NCBI GenBank assembly: GCA_017311315.1
Contig: CM029634.1
Coordinates: 25,151,339-25,215,338, forward strand
Origin: Dendrocalamus latiflorus
Lineage: Eukaryota > Streptophyta > Magnoliopsida > Poales > Poaceae
DNA: 64,000 nucleotides
Direction of reading: 5' to 3'
Shown: one piece after another, positions 23,441 through 32,773 of the stretch
How positions within the stretch are numbered: the first letter of the stretch is position 1
How the letters are laid out: every line of letters starts with the position of its first letter
The notes under the pieces: generated by a model
What the model saw: the letters and a program-made list of their open reading frames with translations, nothing else
What the model was told of the DNA's origin: nothing
The model's database searches: none
Program-made: the position numbers and the translations under genes

Positions 23441-24177
23441 AGGTCATTGGTCGGCAAGGCATTCAGGCAAGGCTTTTACTGGCCGACTGCCATCGCCGAC
23501 GCCCAGGACCTCGTGCGTCGGTGCCAGGGGTGTCAGTGGATGGGGCGCATCATCCGCAGGCCCCCGACGAACCTCAATCCTATTCCCCGGTGTGGCCGTT
23601 GGCACGCTGGGGCGTCGACATAGTAGGACCACTCCCCCGAGCCCCAGGGGACCTGCGGTTCGTGGCTGTCGCGCTGGAATACTTTTCCAGATGGCCGGAG
23701 GCGGTAGCCCTAGCCAAGATAACCTCGGCCGCCATGCAGCGTTTCCTCTGGCAGAACATCATATGTCGCTTCGGCGTGCCCAGGGAGCTCACCTCGACAA
23801 CGGCCTGCAATTTGATGCCGCCCCGTTCAAGGAGTTCTGCGACGACATGGGCATCGCACTTCGGTTCGCCTCGGTTGGGCACCCCCAGTCCAACGGAGCA
23901 GTCGAAAGGGCGAACGACGCTATCTCTATCGCCATCAAAAAACGCCTGGTAGGGCTGCCGAAGGGCAGGTGGCCGAGCGAGCTTCACAGCGTCCTCTGGT
24001 CCCTTTGCACAACGGTAACACGCCCGACGGGGTTCACGCCCTTCAAGCTCCTCTTTGGGGATGAGGCAGTGACGCCTGAAGAAATTAAGGCTGGATCGCG
24101 GAGGGTCCTTGTCCAAGTGCCCGACGAGGAGCGTCGAGTATCCTTGGACCTCCTCGATGGGGCGCGGGCGAGCGCGG
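23441..24177 (+). pseudogene. Duplicate of gypsy integrase block
   Basis: Repeats gypsy positions 15769-16506 in the same orientation. I see two differences: G for A near 23545 (ggcgcatc versus ggcacatc) and one missing G near 23791 (cacctcgac versus caccgtcgac), which shifts the frame at the second catalytic Asp. It also carries the older frameshift near 23584 (lost C), so that break predates the duplication. The left junction with Sirevirus pol shares aggtcatt between the two sources. The right end runs into the second LTR exactly as in the first copy. Confidence 0.92.
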
Positions 24178-25874
24178 TGTAGGATCAAGGATACCGACTA
24201 GAGGGGGGGGTGAATAGGAGGTTTTTAAATTTTTCTTGTTTACTAGATTAATTCTTCACAATTTTAAGAGACAAAGAAGTAAAGCAATTAATCCACTACA
24301 ATTCTAGTTAACAACTTAGCTCTAAACAAATAAATGATCACAATGGAGCAAATGAACAAGAGCTAAAGAGACAAGAGACACGACCGATGTTTTTACCGTG
24401 GTAATCGGAAACTTGCCGGTTTCCCCTAGTCCACGTTGAGGTAAGCCCGGACGTATCGGACCGGCTCCATGAATTGAGCCAAGCACCTCGATCACTAGTG
24501 TAGCTCTTCCCCACTCCGGGTAGGCGAGCTCCAACCTTCACAATATGCCGGGTCTTCTCACAATCTTCTTGAGAAGATCACCGAGCCAAGCCTTCTCCGG
24601 ATCGTCCAAGTGTCGACAAGCACTAAGAGTAATAGATCCCGGTGTTCACTTGAATGCAAACTTAGTGCCAAATGGATTTGCAATTTAAATCTAGCACTAA
24701 ATGCTCAACCACCTCACTTTGATGTGCAAAGAAAGAATTGAGGTGAAGTGAATGCTCTAGGGCTTAAGAAATGTGCAATGAGTCACTAACTATTACCCTT
24801 GTGCAGTGGTGGAGGTATTTATAGCCTCCACCAACCAAACTAGCCGTTTGGCACAAGTTTCCCGCAAAAATCAGGATGAGCGGTACTACCGCCCATCTGG
24901 GGCCGGTACTACCGCTCCCAAATCTTGCGTCAGAACGGCTCTGTCAGACGAGCAGAGTGACCGTTGGATTTGGCGGCGTGGTACTACCGCCGTTGAAATT
25001 TGCGGTACTACCGCTCTCCGGTAGTTCCGCAACGTCGGCGCGGTACTACCGCTATGGCCAAACTCCGAAGGGTCCTCAAAATGCCGCTCTCTGGAAATTA
25101 CGTACCGCTTGGGCTTCGGATCAACCGGACTCCGGAAGTACCGCTCTGAATGCGGTACTACCGCTTCATGCGGTAGTACCGACGTTGTAAATGCCGGTAC
25201 TTCCGATCTGATTAAAATCCGAGATCAACCGGAGGCACTTTCTGGAAAAAGCATGCCGCTCATCCTCCGGTTCTTCCGGGATCCGGAAGTACCGCTCGAA
25301 AATGCGGTACTACCGCTCGCAGCGGTAGTACCGTCGTTGAAACGTCCGGTACTTCCGTTTCGCCGAGCTCCAACCGAGTTCGAGAGGTACTCTCTGGAAA
25401 AAGCGTTCCGCTCCAAAAACGGAGCTACCGCTCTGCGGTACTACCGCATCTGAGCACGGTACTACCGCTAGCCGGTAGTACCGACGTTGTAATGTGCGGT
25501 ACTACCGCTTTTCCAGACAGAGCACAAACTTGATTTTTGAATCGGATTTTCACGAATGCAAGCTTAACAAGATAATCCAAATGGCACTAGATATATGCTA
25601 TCAAGTTATTAACCAAGATCCCTCTTGATGGTACGATCATTTAACCTAAAATCCGGTCTTCCGCCATTCACCTAAGACCGGTAAAATTCAAAAGGTGTCA
25701 TATTCTAAGAATACCTTTGTCTTGAGTCAATTTGATCTTCACACGTATCCTTTGGCTTGCATCTTGTCGCTCATGTGTGGACTAACCCTTCTCAAGCTCA
25801 CAAAACACGTTAGTCCCATATTCGCATAATTTCATTAATTACCAAAATCATTTTTAGGGGCCTAGATGCTTTCA
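24178..25874 (-). repeat. Second Sirevirus LTR (1697 bp, full length)
   Basis: Flanked by gypsy sequence on both sides (duplicate block on the left, pol 3' end on the right), not by a PBS. It therefore behaves as a solo LTR and not as the 5' LTR of the upstream internal region. It holds about nineteen copies of the 12-14 bp palindrome family (gcggtactaccgc, ccggtagtaccg, ccggaagtaccg) between 24880 and 25510. Confidence 0.92.
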
Positions 25875-26139
25875 CGTGGCCCACCATGTCGAGAAGTACG
25901 CGTGGCAGACAGTACGTACTCGAGACCGGTCTGTATACCCGCGAAGGTTCAACCCTGGGGATCTCGTCCTCAGAACGGCGCTCCATGCGGAGACCATCGG
26001 CAAGCTGAAGTCCAAGTGGGAAGGTCCATACATCGTGGCGGAAGCATTGCAGAAGGGGGCGTACCGCCTCGCTACGCTCGAGGGACAAACTCTCCGCCAC
26101 ACATGGAACGCGAACAAGCTACGGCGATATTACGCCTAG
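25875..26139 (+). pseudogene. Gypsy pol 3' end after the nested insertion
   Basis: Starts with the TSD copy cgtgg and continues the integrase C-terminal region: FNPGDLVLRTALHAET, then KWEGPYIVAEALQKGAYRLA (the chromodomain-free tail of Tat integrases), ending at a TAG at 26137-26139. It joins in sense to the part ending at 16506. Confidence 0.9.
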
Positions 26140-26249
26140 AAGCAGGACGAGGGTTATAATGGCATCGGCCCCTCCTTGTATGATGCTCGCCCGCGCAAAC
26201 GGGAGTTCAATAAAGCTCGCTGTTTCCAAAAGTAACAGTGTCGGGCCGC

Positions 26250-27350
26250 GATATGCAAAAGTCTACGGACTTTAAATGAAGACGTAGCGTCGAGGTCTGC
26301 CTCCGCACGCGAGAGTCTACGGACTATAAATGAAGTCGTAGCGTCGATGTCCGCCTCCGCACGCACCAGTCTAAGGACTTTAAATGAAGACGTAGCGTCG
26401 AGGTCCGCCTCCGCACGCACCAGTCTACGGACTTTAAATGAAGTCGTAGCGTCCAGGTCCGCCTCCGCACGCGCCAGTCTACGGACTTTAAATGAAGTCG
26501 TAGCGTCGAGGTCCGCCTCCGCACGCGCCAGTCTACGGACTTTAAATGAAGTCGTAGCGTCGAGGTCCGTCTCCGCACGCACCAGTCTACGGACTTTAAA
26601 AAAGACGTAGCGTCGAGGTCCGCCTCCGCACGCACCAGTCTACAGACTTTAAATAAGACGTAGCGTCGAGGTCCGCCTCCGCACGCGCCAGTCTACGGAC
26701 TTTAAATGAAGTCGTAGCGTCGAGGTCCGCCTCCGCACGCGCCAGTCTACGGACTATAAATTAAGACGTAGCGTCAGGTCCGCCTCCGCACGCACCAGTC
26801 TACGGACTTTAAATGAAGTCGTAGCGTCGAGGTCCGCCTCCGCACGCGCCAGTCTACGGACTTTAAATGAAGTCGTAGCGTCGAGGTCTGCCTCCGCACG
26901 CCCCAGTCTACGGACTTTAAATAAGACGTAGCGTCGAGGTACGCCTCCGCACGCATCAGTTTACGGACTTTAAATAAGACGTAGCGTCGAGGTCCGCCTC
27001 CGCACGCGCGAGTCTACGGACTTTAAATGAAGTCGTAGCGTCGAGGTCCGCCTCCGCACGCGCCAGTCTACGGACTATAAATTAAGACGTAGCGTCGAGG
27101 TCCGCCTCCGCACGCACCAGTCTACGGACTTTAAATGAAGTCGTAGCGTCGAGGTCCGCCTCCGCACGCGCGAGTCTACAGACTATAAATTAAGACGTAG
27201 CGTCGAGGTCCGCCTCCGCACGCACCAGTCTACGGACTTTAAATGAAGTCGTAGCGTCGAGGTCCGCCTCCGCACGCGCCAGTCTACGGACTTTAAATGA
27301 AGTCGTAGCGTCGAGGTCCGCCTCCGCACGCACCAGTCTACGGACTCTAA
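26250..27350. repeat. 54-bp minisatellite in the gypsy 3' region, about 20 copies
   Basis: The unit is agtctacggactttaaatga followed by agtcgtagcgtcgaggtccg and cctccgcacgcgcc, 54 bases. Variants have 'ttaaataagacgtag' or 'tataaattaagacgtag' in the middle and are one or two bases shorter. The unit is a multiple of three, so ORFs run through on both strands (RRLARAEADLDATTSFKV on the minus strand). I regard these as by-products. Tandem arrays in this position are known for Tat-lineage elements. Confidence 0.93.
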
Positions 27351-27497
27351 GTAAGACGCGAATTCCGCGCACGCACAGGCGCTGTTCCTGCGCGTACTCC
27401 TCGGAGTATAAAAACAACATACAACATTAACAATAGGTGCTACTTCGATTCACCGCAAAATATGTCGGGGTTACATGGCCATAAACAGGAGCGCACA
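27351..27497. other. Linker between minisatellite and antisense gene
   Basis: Contains a plus-strand TATA-like gagtataaaaacaac at 27404-27418. No ORF is recognised. Confidence 0.35.
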
Positions 27498-30396
27498 TTA
27501 CACCACTCTCCTAACCAGCCGTTCATCCCTCGCGTGGTGGCGGTGCCAATGGGCCGGCGCCGCCATCGTGGCGCCGGGGAACTCCTTCGAGCCACCGGAG
27601 GAGGTCCCCGCCCCCGTGCAGCGTTTGTCGCACTGCGACCCTAGCTGCATCCTCCCCGACATAGCCCCAGATCCATCGGTGGAAGTTTCGGAGGTCGGGT
27701 TCAGTAAAGCGAATGGCGTCCGAGCCTCCGGCCGGGCAGGAAGGTCCAGGTGAGGGTTCGCCAGCTCATGGACATGTCTACACCCATGAGTGTGAAGCGT
27801 GGCGAGGGCGAGGCAGGCGCCGAGGAAGCCGCAATGCTCGCCGAAGGTCATGGCACTGCGGAGAGCAACGCCGGCCCCTTCCTCGACCAGCCCGAGCGTC
27901 CCCGCCAAGTCCTTCGGCCCGTGGGTAGCGTCCGGCACGTCGACGCACAGGCCCTCGAGGGCCCGGTTCAGAGACTCCATCGCCCTCCACGTCGACATAG
28001 ATGCATTGTCCAGGGCATGGTCCTTCTCTGCAAGAGACTCCACCAGCTGGGCCTTCTCCCCCTCTAGCGTGGCGATCTGCTGCAAATAGGAGGTACGTTC
28101 CTCCGTCGCGACACGCCGGACCTCCTCGGTCTCCTGTTGCGCGGCCGCCAGGGCGCCCTCCAGCGCGTGAAGCTGCTCGTCCTTCGTGGCGTGGGCGTCA
28201 TCCGCAGCACGAAGATCGACCTCCAGGGCTCTCCGCTCCCGGATGCGGGCCTCATCTAGCGCGTGGCCGAGGACAAGTGTCTGGAAATATCAGAAAAGAG
28301 TCAAGTACTCCAGCACCCGAGGGCGCACTTACTTACCCTTATCTCCGAGGCCCGCAGCGCGAGCGCCAGGAGGTCTCCCTCGCACGACGACAACAGCTGT
28401 TGGTCAAAGCCGCCACGGGCGCGCTCCGCGGCTTCATTAAAAGCGCGAAGCGTCTCCAGCCGCGGGAGGAAGTCGGAGAGGACGAGCCCCGCCCCCGCTG
28501 CGTCAGGGGCTGCGGAGACTTCAGCCACATCGACGGCGGCAGCCGCCTGCAGGACACCCTGCTCAGGGTCCGGCACGTCGCGCACACCCCCGTTGCTCGA
28601 TCGTTCACCACGTCCGGGAGACTTCGTCTCGCCTGATGTCGACGGAATGAGCGAGCAAATCGGGGAGAGTTTCGCAAAGTCGTGCGAGGAAGGCGAACTG
28701 CGCCTATCTTCTGCACCCCTACCACGGCAGGAGGGGGTGCTTGTTCAACCACCAGTTGGGGGGCGAGTACCTCGGTAGGCGATCGAGAAGACCCTTCGGC
28801 CGTGCCGGCCGCGTCGGGCACCGCAACTCCAAGCACAGGGCCGGCAACGCCGTACCGGCCCCTTGGAGGCGTAGGGGACCGGACTCGCGGGCGTTTCACC
28901 GGTGGTTCCACGGGCGATTCTTCCGCGACGTCGGTAGCCGTAGCTCCCGCCGCGCATTCGGTCTCTACCACCCCGGGCGCGTCCTCGGCAGCCGCCGGAG
29001 GTGGCAAAGCACTGTAAGGAGCGACGTCCTCCCCTGGGTTGGCAGGTTCCGGCACCACGAAGGGCGTACTCATGGGCTCAACAGCACCGGCGGAGGGCGC
29101 CGCCAACGAGCTCGTGGCGTCGCGCCCTACCAAGCTGGTCCGGCCGGACCTATCACCGGCCGCACGTCCCGTCCCACCGATGCCAGCCGCCGAGGTGGCT
29201 GGCGGGCTGGATGCGGCAACCTCGGCACAGGCTCCCGCTTGGCTACCGCCACCACGACGACTCGAAGCCCTTGCGGGAGTCTCCGCCGGCACCGCGCGCT
29301 CGGGCATAGCAATGCGCAGAACCTCGCACGTGCTTGTTCTCCTTGAGTATGTACGGGCCCAGGAACGTCGCAACCGCGCGCTCCGCATCTTACAGCCGAG
29401 CCACTGCACAAAAAGGAGCAAGTCGGTCAGCCACGGTCTACGCAGACACAAAGGGATGCGCACCAACGCACCGCGCGACTTACAAGGAGCGGACGGCGGA
29501 AGCAGGCGAGACAACGACGGGCGCACCCCGTCCTCTCGGTCGTCGCCCCGTCGCCCATACTTCCATCGGGCGGAGAGTGGCGCCACCCCGTACATCGTAA
29601 ACTCTTCAGCCAAGTCGCGCATACTTAGCCGGCGTGCAACGCCAGCAAGCCTCCATAGCCTCCGTGCGTCGTCAGCCTCCGGCGTCACACTTGGTGAGCT
29701 ATTGAACAAGATTGGCCCACCTCGGCACAGCAGGCCACTCCTGCTAGTCACGATGTAATAAAACCACCGGCGCGTCCAGCCGGATTCCCACGTCTCCAAA
29801 CAGGCCGGCGTAGGGAATACCGTTGTGCAGCACTCTCGTAGCACGAAATCCACGCTGCCAAAATTGGATACAGCCCCTTCAACTTTCCTAGGTCGACAGC
29901 ACGCGTCGTGCAGGGTGGCGAACAGGCTTGCGCTGGGACGCCGGCCTTCCGTCCGCATGGCCCATGTGAAGACGGCTAGGCGGACTATGGCGTTTGACGT
30001 CAGCTGCGCTAGCTCCAACCCGTAGGTCCGCAGGACTTCGCCCACAAACATCGTTGAGGGCATTCGAAGGCCGGCGTCGAAGAACACGACAAAAACGATC
30101 GCCTCTGATTCCTGGGGCTTCGGCTCCGCCTCGTCGCAGCGGGGTAGGCGAGCCCCATCGCGCTCCTCGATCTTCCCTTCCCGGACAAGCCGCTGCAGCG
30201 TCTCCTCGGTCACGCGGCTCTTCCCCAGCACACTGGAGCAGCGACCGCCCGAGTATTCCATGGCGTCCCACCGCTCGTCACCACGCGGGCGCCCCCGCAG
30301 CACCAGCTCGCAATCCTCAGAAGACAAGGACAACTCGTCCCGGCTGGGCATCGAGCCGCCGCCGGGATGGCGGAGGGCATTGTCCTGACTGGCCAT
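27498..30396 (-). CDS. Antisense gene of the gypsy element ('putative gypsy-type transposon' family)
   Basis: Minus-strand reading frame opposite to gag-pol, as reported for Grande/Retand-type elements. ATG at 30394-30396 (MASQDNALRHPGGG). Residues ~90-200 match the plant 'putative gypsy type transposon' domain (DAGLRMPSTMFVGEVLRTYG, then LTSNAIVRLAVFTWAM). An Ala/Pro/Ser-rich hinge follows, with a basic KRPRVRSPTPPR stretch resembling a nuclear signal. The coherent frame shifts near 28600-28650 to one with DVPDPEQGVLQAAAAVDVAEV, then a coiled-coil region rich in Glu/Ala/Arg, ending at 27498. A 56-bp candidate intron (28281-28336: GTAAGT donor, ctgat branch-like sequence, tttccag acceptor) joins two coiled-coil segments. 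A second frame change may be a real lesion or another intron. The function is unknown. Confidence 0.7.
28281..28336 (-). other. Candidate intron in the antisense gene
   Basis: Minus strand begins GTAAGTAAGTGCG and ends TTTTCTGATATTTCCAG. It is unusually short for a plant intron, but both splice signals are strong and coding-like sequence lies on both sides. Confidence 0.5.
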
Positions 30397-30490
30397 TGTT
30401 CTGAGATTAGGGCACAAGGGCTATCAACACAAAGTAAGAAGAGATAGGCGGCAGACGGGGTAGAGCGCCCCCACCACAGCGAATGGCGCC

Positions 30491-30497
30491 TTATAAA
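30491..30497 (-). promoter_or_regulatory. Candidate TATA box of the antisense gene
   Basis: Minus strand GGGCTTTATAAGG lies about 95 bases upstream of the antisense ATG, a normal spacing for a plant promoter with a short leader. The region 30498-31035 has no ORF I can support. Confidence 0.45.
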
Positions 30498-31035
30498 GCC
30501 CGCTCGCCTCCACAACCAGAAGCATAACCAGATTAAAACCCCCAGCGGTTCGACTACCCACGACTGGAAAGAAGAACCGCCGGCATCTGGAGGGGCGCGC
30601 CTGGTAGGTGGCCTGGCAGCGCGCAACGCCAGACCACGCCCGACACGCGTCCCGCTTGCCTAGGGAAGAGGCGAACGGCCGCGCTCACGCAACCGCTCAC
30701 ATCCCACGACGCACCAGGCATAAACCGCCGCGTGCCCCACCCACGGAAGGCAGACTGCACGACGCGACAGCCTTCCCCTGACAGGCCAGGCGTCGGCACG
30801 ATTCCTGCCGCCATTAAAAACGCACTACCAGACCGCGGGGTCACAGCGGTTCCGAGGCAGGGGACGGAGCGCGCGCGCGCGTCTACCTCAAGCACCAATC
30901 AGGGCGTTGGGTTCGGCCACGGACTCAGCCTTCGGCCAGGATTCGGAAAAATTCACAGGCCGCAGGGACGGAGGGGGCCAAAGGACTCGGCAACATGGCT
31001 TCGGCCCTGTGAAGCCCTTTACCATGAGAGGCTCC

Positions 31036-31283
31036 TGTTGTAGGGGTGGCCCCCACCTAAACCCAGCAGGTCTGGTAGAAGGTTATAAAGCCCAGAACGG
31101 TCCATGTGTAATGACATAAGTACCCCTGAAGGGGATACTCAGATGTAAGGGTATAATTGTAAAAGCACTCCCCATGTATATATATATATGGAATACAGGC
31201 CATAGGGAGGACCCAAGCCATTACTGTCATTGTCTCCCAACTCTCTACTACCATCTCTCTCTGTTTGGTCTATAGCCACAACA
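31036..31283 (+). repeat. Gypsy 3' LTR
   Basis: 248 bp, differing from the 5' LTR at about five bases plus TA- and CT-repeat lengths. Followed by the TSD copy atact at 31284-31288. Confidence 0.93.
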
Positions 31284-31497
31284 ATACTCAAACAAGTATG
31301 TTAGTTATCATTTAGTCATATATTTAGTTGTGAGGAATGCAATAAGATTATAAGAAAGATATCGAATGCATACTTCAATGATTTCACCTTTTCATCCATA
31401 TGAAACGAAGTAATATCGTAATTAATAAATAAGATTAGTCTCACAAATGCATTTATCATTATCACCAAAATAAACTTAAATGGAGCTTGATCTTTCA
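31284..31497 (-). other. Old Sirevirus remnant, right of the gypsy insertion
   Basis: The part from 31336 repeats, with many changes, the sequence at 11040-11129 (ggaatgca...cgaatgcatact...ttcatcca), so the gypsy element landed in or beside a tandem repeat. The stretch 31440-31497 (atcaccaaaataaactta...gatctttca) resembles a Sirevirus LTR edge. The assignment is tentative. Confidence 0.4.
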
Positions 31498-32389
31498 ATA
31501 ATCAAGTACAATTGCTACCTGCACTCTTCCGTAAGATCTTCAACAATTATATATCTTTGCAGTTTGTACAACTAGGGTACACACTTCGTGCATTCACTGG
31601 ACACTACTATTCTACACGCATCAGTATGTTTTCTTTACATTTCTCACGTGATTTGGTACCATCCATTCATCTATAAGAACCAAAACTGGAGCAATGTATA
31701 GTGCAAATATATGGCATCTTCTTTTTAGCTTCTAAAAATTATTTTTTTGGCTTTTCTATAGTAACTAGCTTTTAAATGAATTATCTTTTTAAGACGAGGT
31801 CTACAAGTTGATTAAAGTACACACTATAGCGACTTTATTTATATCAGCTAAAACCGTACGTGAGTTTCTATTACTCTGTACTCTCACACACAAATAGACT
31901 AAAACTCATAAACTACAGCCATAAACCAAAACCAAAAAGAACATGCCACCAACAAGAATCCTAATCACTAGATGCAAAATCGCAAAACAAGAAGTGCTAT
32001 TCTTTTTCTCCAACAGATTCACAGTCCAAATCAGGCCTTACTGCACTAGAACAAAAAAAAAATACCAACTAGAGTACAGATCGAGCACCAAGATATCTCT
32101 AGCAACCGCCCCAGGGATCCCAAGCCAAGCAGATGAAATGCCCAAGATTCACCACTTTCTCCAAAGCTAATCCAAGCAAGAAGTCTAGAGTACATGAGAT
32201 GAGACAATAAAGAAAGGGAACTCACTTATGATCTGACGAGCGCCATGCTGGGATCTGCTCGGCGCTTCGGTCGTCGCTTAGATCTCCTCAGCCATCATGG
32301 TGCCGCTCAGATTTGATCAACAACCACGTAGGCAGCCAACCGCTATGCCGCCAGGCTCTGCTCGAGCTATTGGGGCACCGCCAGCTGCC
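31498..32389. other. Intergenic, no gene established
   Basis: AT-rich to about 32200, then GC-rich. On the minus strand 32205-32390 looks like a 5' leader with a good donor (atcataa|gtgagttcc), possibly a first exon of a lost gene. No protein is recognised. Confidence 0.35.
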
Positions 32390-32394
32390 ACCGC

Positions 32395-32759
32395 TGACAG
32401 CCGAACGTCCGCAAGCGAGCAGCAGTGTATACTCAACAACACAAGAAACGTGTATACTGGAGAACACAAGAACACAAGCTGTTTTGGCACTGCAGAACGT
32501 TGCAGTATTTTCCTGGTTTACTCCTCCTTTTATAATGCAATGGAACATGCAAAGCAATGTATACAATGCAAAACCGAAAACTGAAGTAGCTATTATGGTC
32601 ACTAGATGCAGAAACGGAAAAACTGACCTACAACCATGCAGAAACTGAATGCATGCAGGAACTGCCTCACGACTCAATAACTCAATGCATGCAGAAACGC
32701 CCATGCAGACATGAAGTGGGCGGTAATCATGAAGAGAATGCAAACTAGATTATCTAACA
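32395..32759 (-). repeat. Ale-like 3' LTR
   Basis: 365 bp. It is separated by 14 bases (ttactcctcctaat, the polypurine tract on the minus strand) from the ORF stop at 32774. Confidence 0.93.
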
Positions 32760-32773
32760 TTACTCCTCCTAAT

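Larger units (their letters stand above)
16507..25874 (-). mobile_element. Nested Sirevirus (Copia), rearranged and 5'-truncated
   Basis: On the minus strand this is a SIRE/Opie/Ji-type element inserted in gypsy pol. It begins TGTAGGATC and ends GATGCTTTCA on the plus strand. The TSD is cgcgg (16502-16506) versus cgtgg (25875-25879), one mismatch. Content left to right: 3' LTR, polypurine tract, accessory ORF, palindrome-rich spacer, RT/RNase H and part of integrase, then 0.7 kb of gypsy integrase sequence that should not be there, then another LTR. Gag, protease, PBS and the rest of the integrase are missing. I counted about eight substitutions over 1.44 kb between the LTRs (0.6%), younger than the gypsy host, which fits the nesting. 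Confidence 0.9.
11130..31283 (+). mobile_element. Ty3/gypsy Tat-lineage LTR retrotransposon, hosting a nested Sirevirus
   Basis: Both 248-bp LTRs start TGTTGTAGGGGTGG and end CCACAACA, with a perfect TSD atact (11125-11129 and 31284-31288). The span is 20154 bp, of which 9.4 kb is the nested Sirevirus. Order: LTR, PBS, gag, protease, RT/RNase H, second RNase H-like domain, integrase, minisatellite, antisense gene, LTR. The extra RNase H-like domain, long 3' region, tandem repeats and antisense ORF are known traits of the Tat lineage (Grande/Retand/Ogre-like). I counted about five LTR substitutions (2%), plus dinucleotide-repeat length changes. Gag-pol has at least four frame breaks, so this copy should not be autonomous. 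Confidence 0.93.

Noticed and set aside
24880..25510. Transcription terminators or tRNA-like hairpins
   Set aside because: The motifs are very short palindromes without U-tracts or cloverleaf features, in a plant LTR.
24178..25874. Normal 5' LTR of the nested Sirevirus
   Set aside because: No PBS or gag lies on its inner side; the neighbour is duplicated gypsy integrase, so it cannot be the 5' LTR of the internal region present.
23441..25874. A second, independent Sirevirus insertion into another gypsy copy
   Set aside because: The left junction with gypsy is at the same base as in the first copy and the gypsy flank is nearly identical; independent insertion at the same base is far less likely than duplication.
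26250..27350. CRISPR-like array of regularly spaced repeats
   Set aside because: The whole 54-bp unit is repeated with only minor variants, there are no unique spacers, and the locus is a plant gypsy element. It is a minisatellite.
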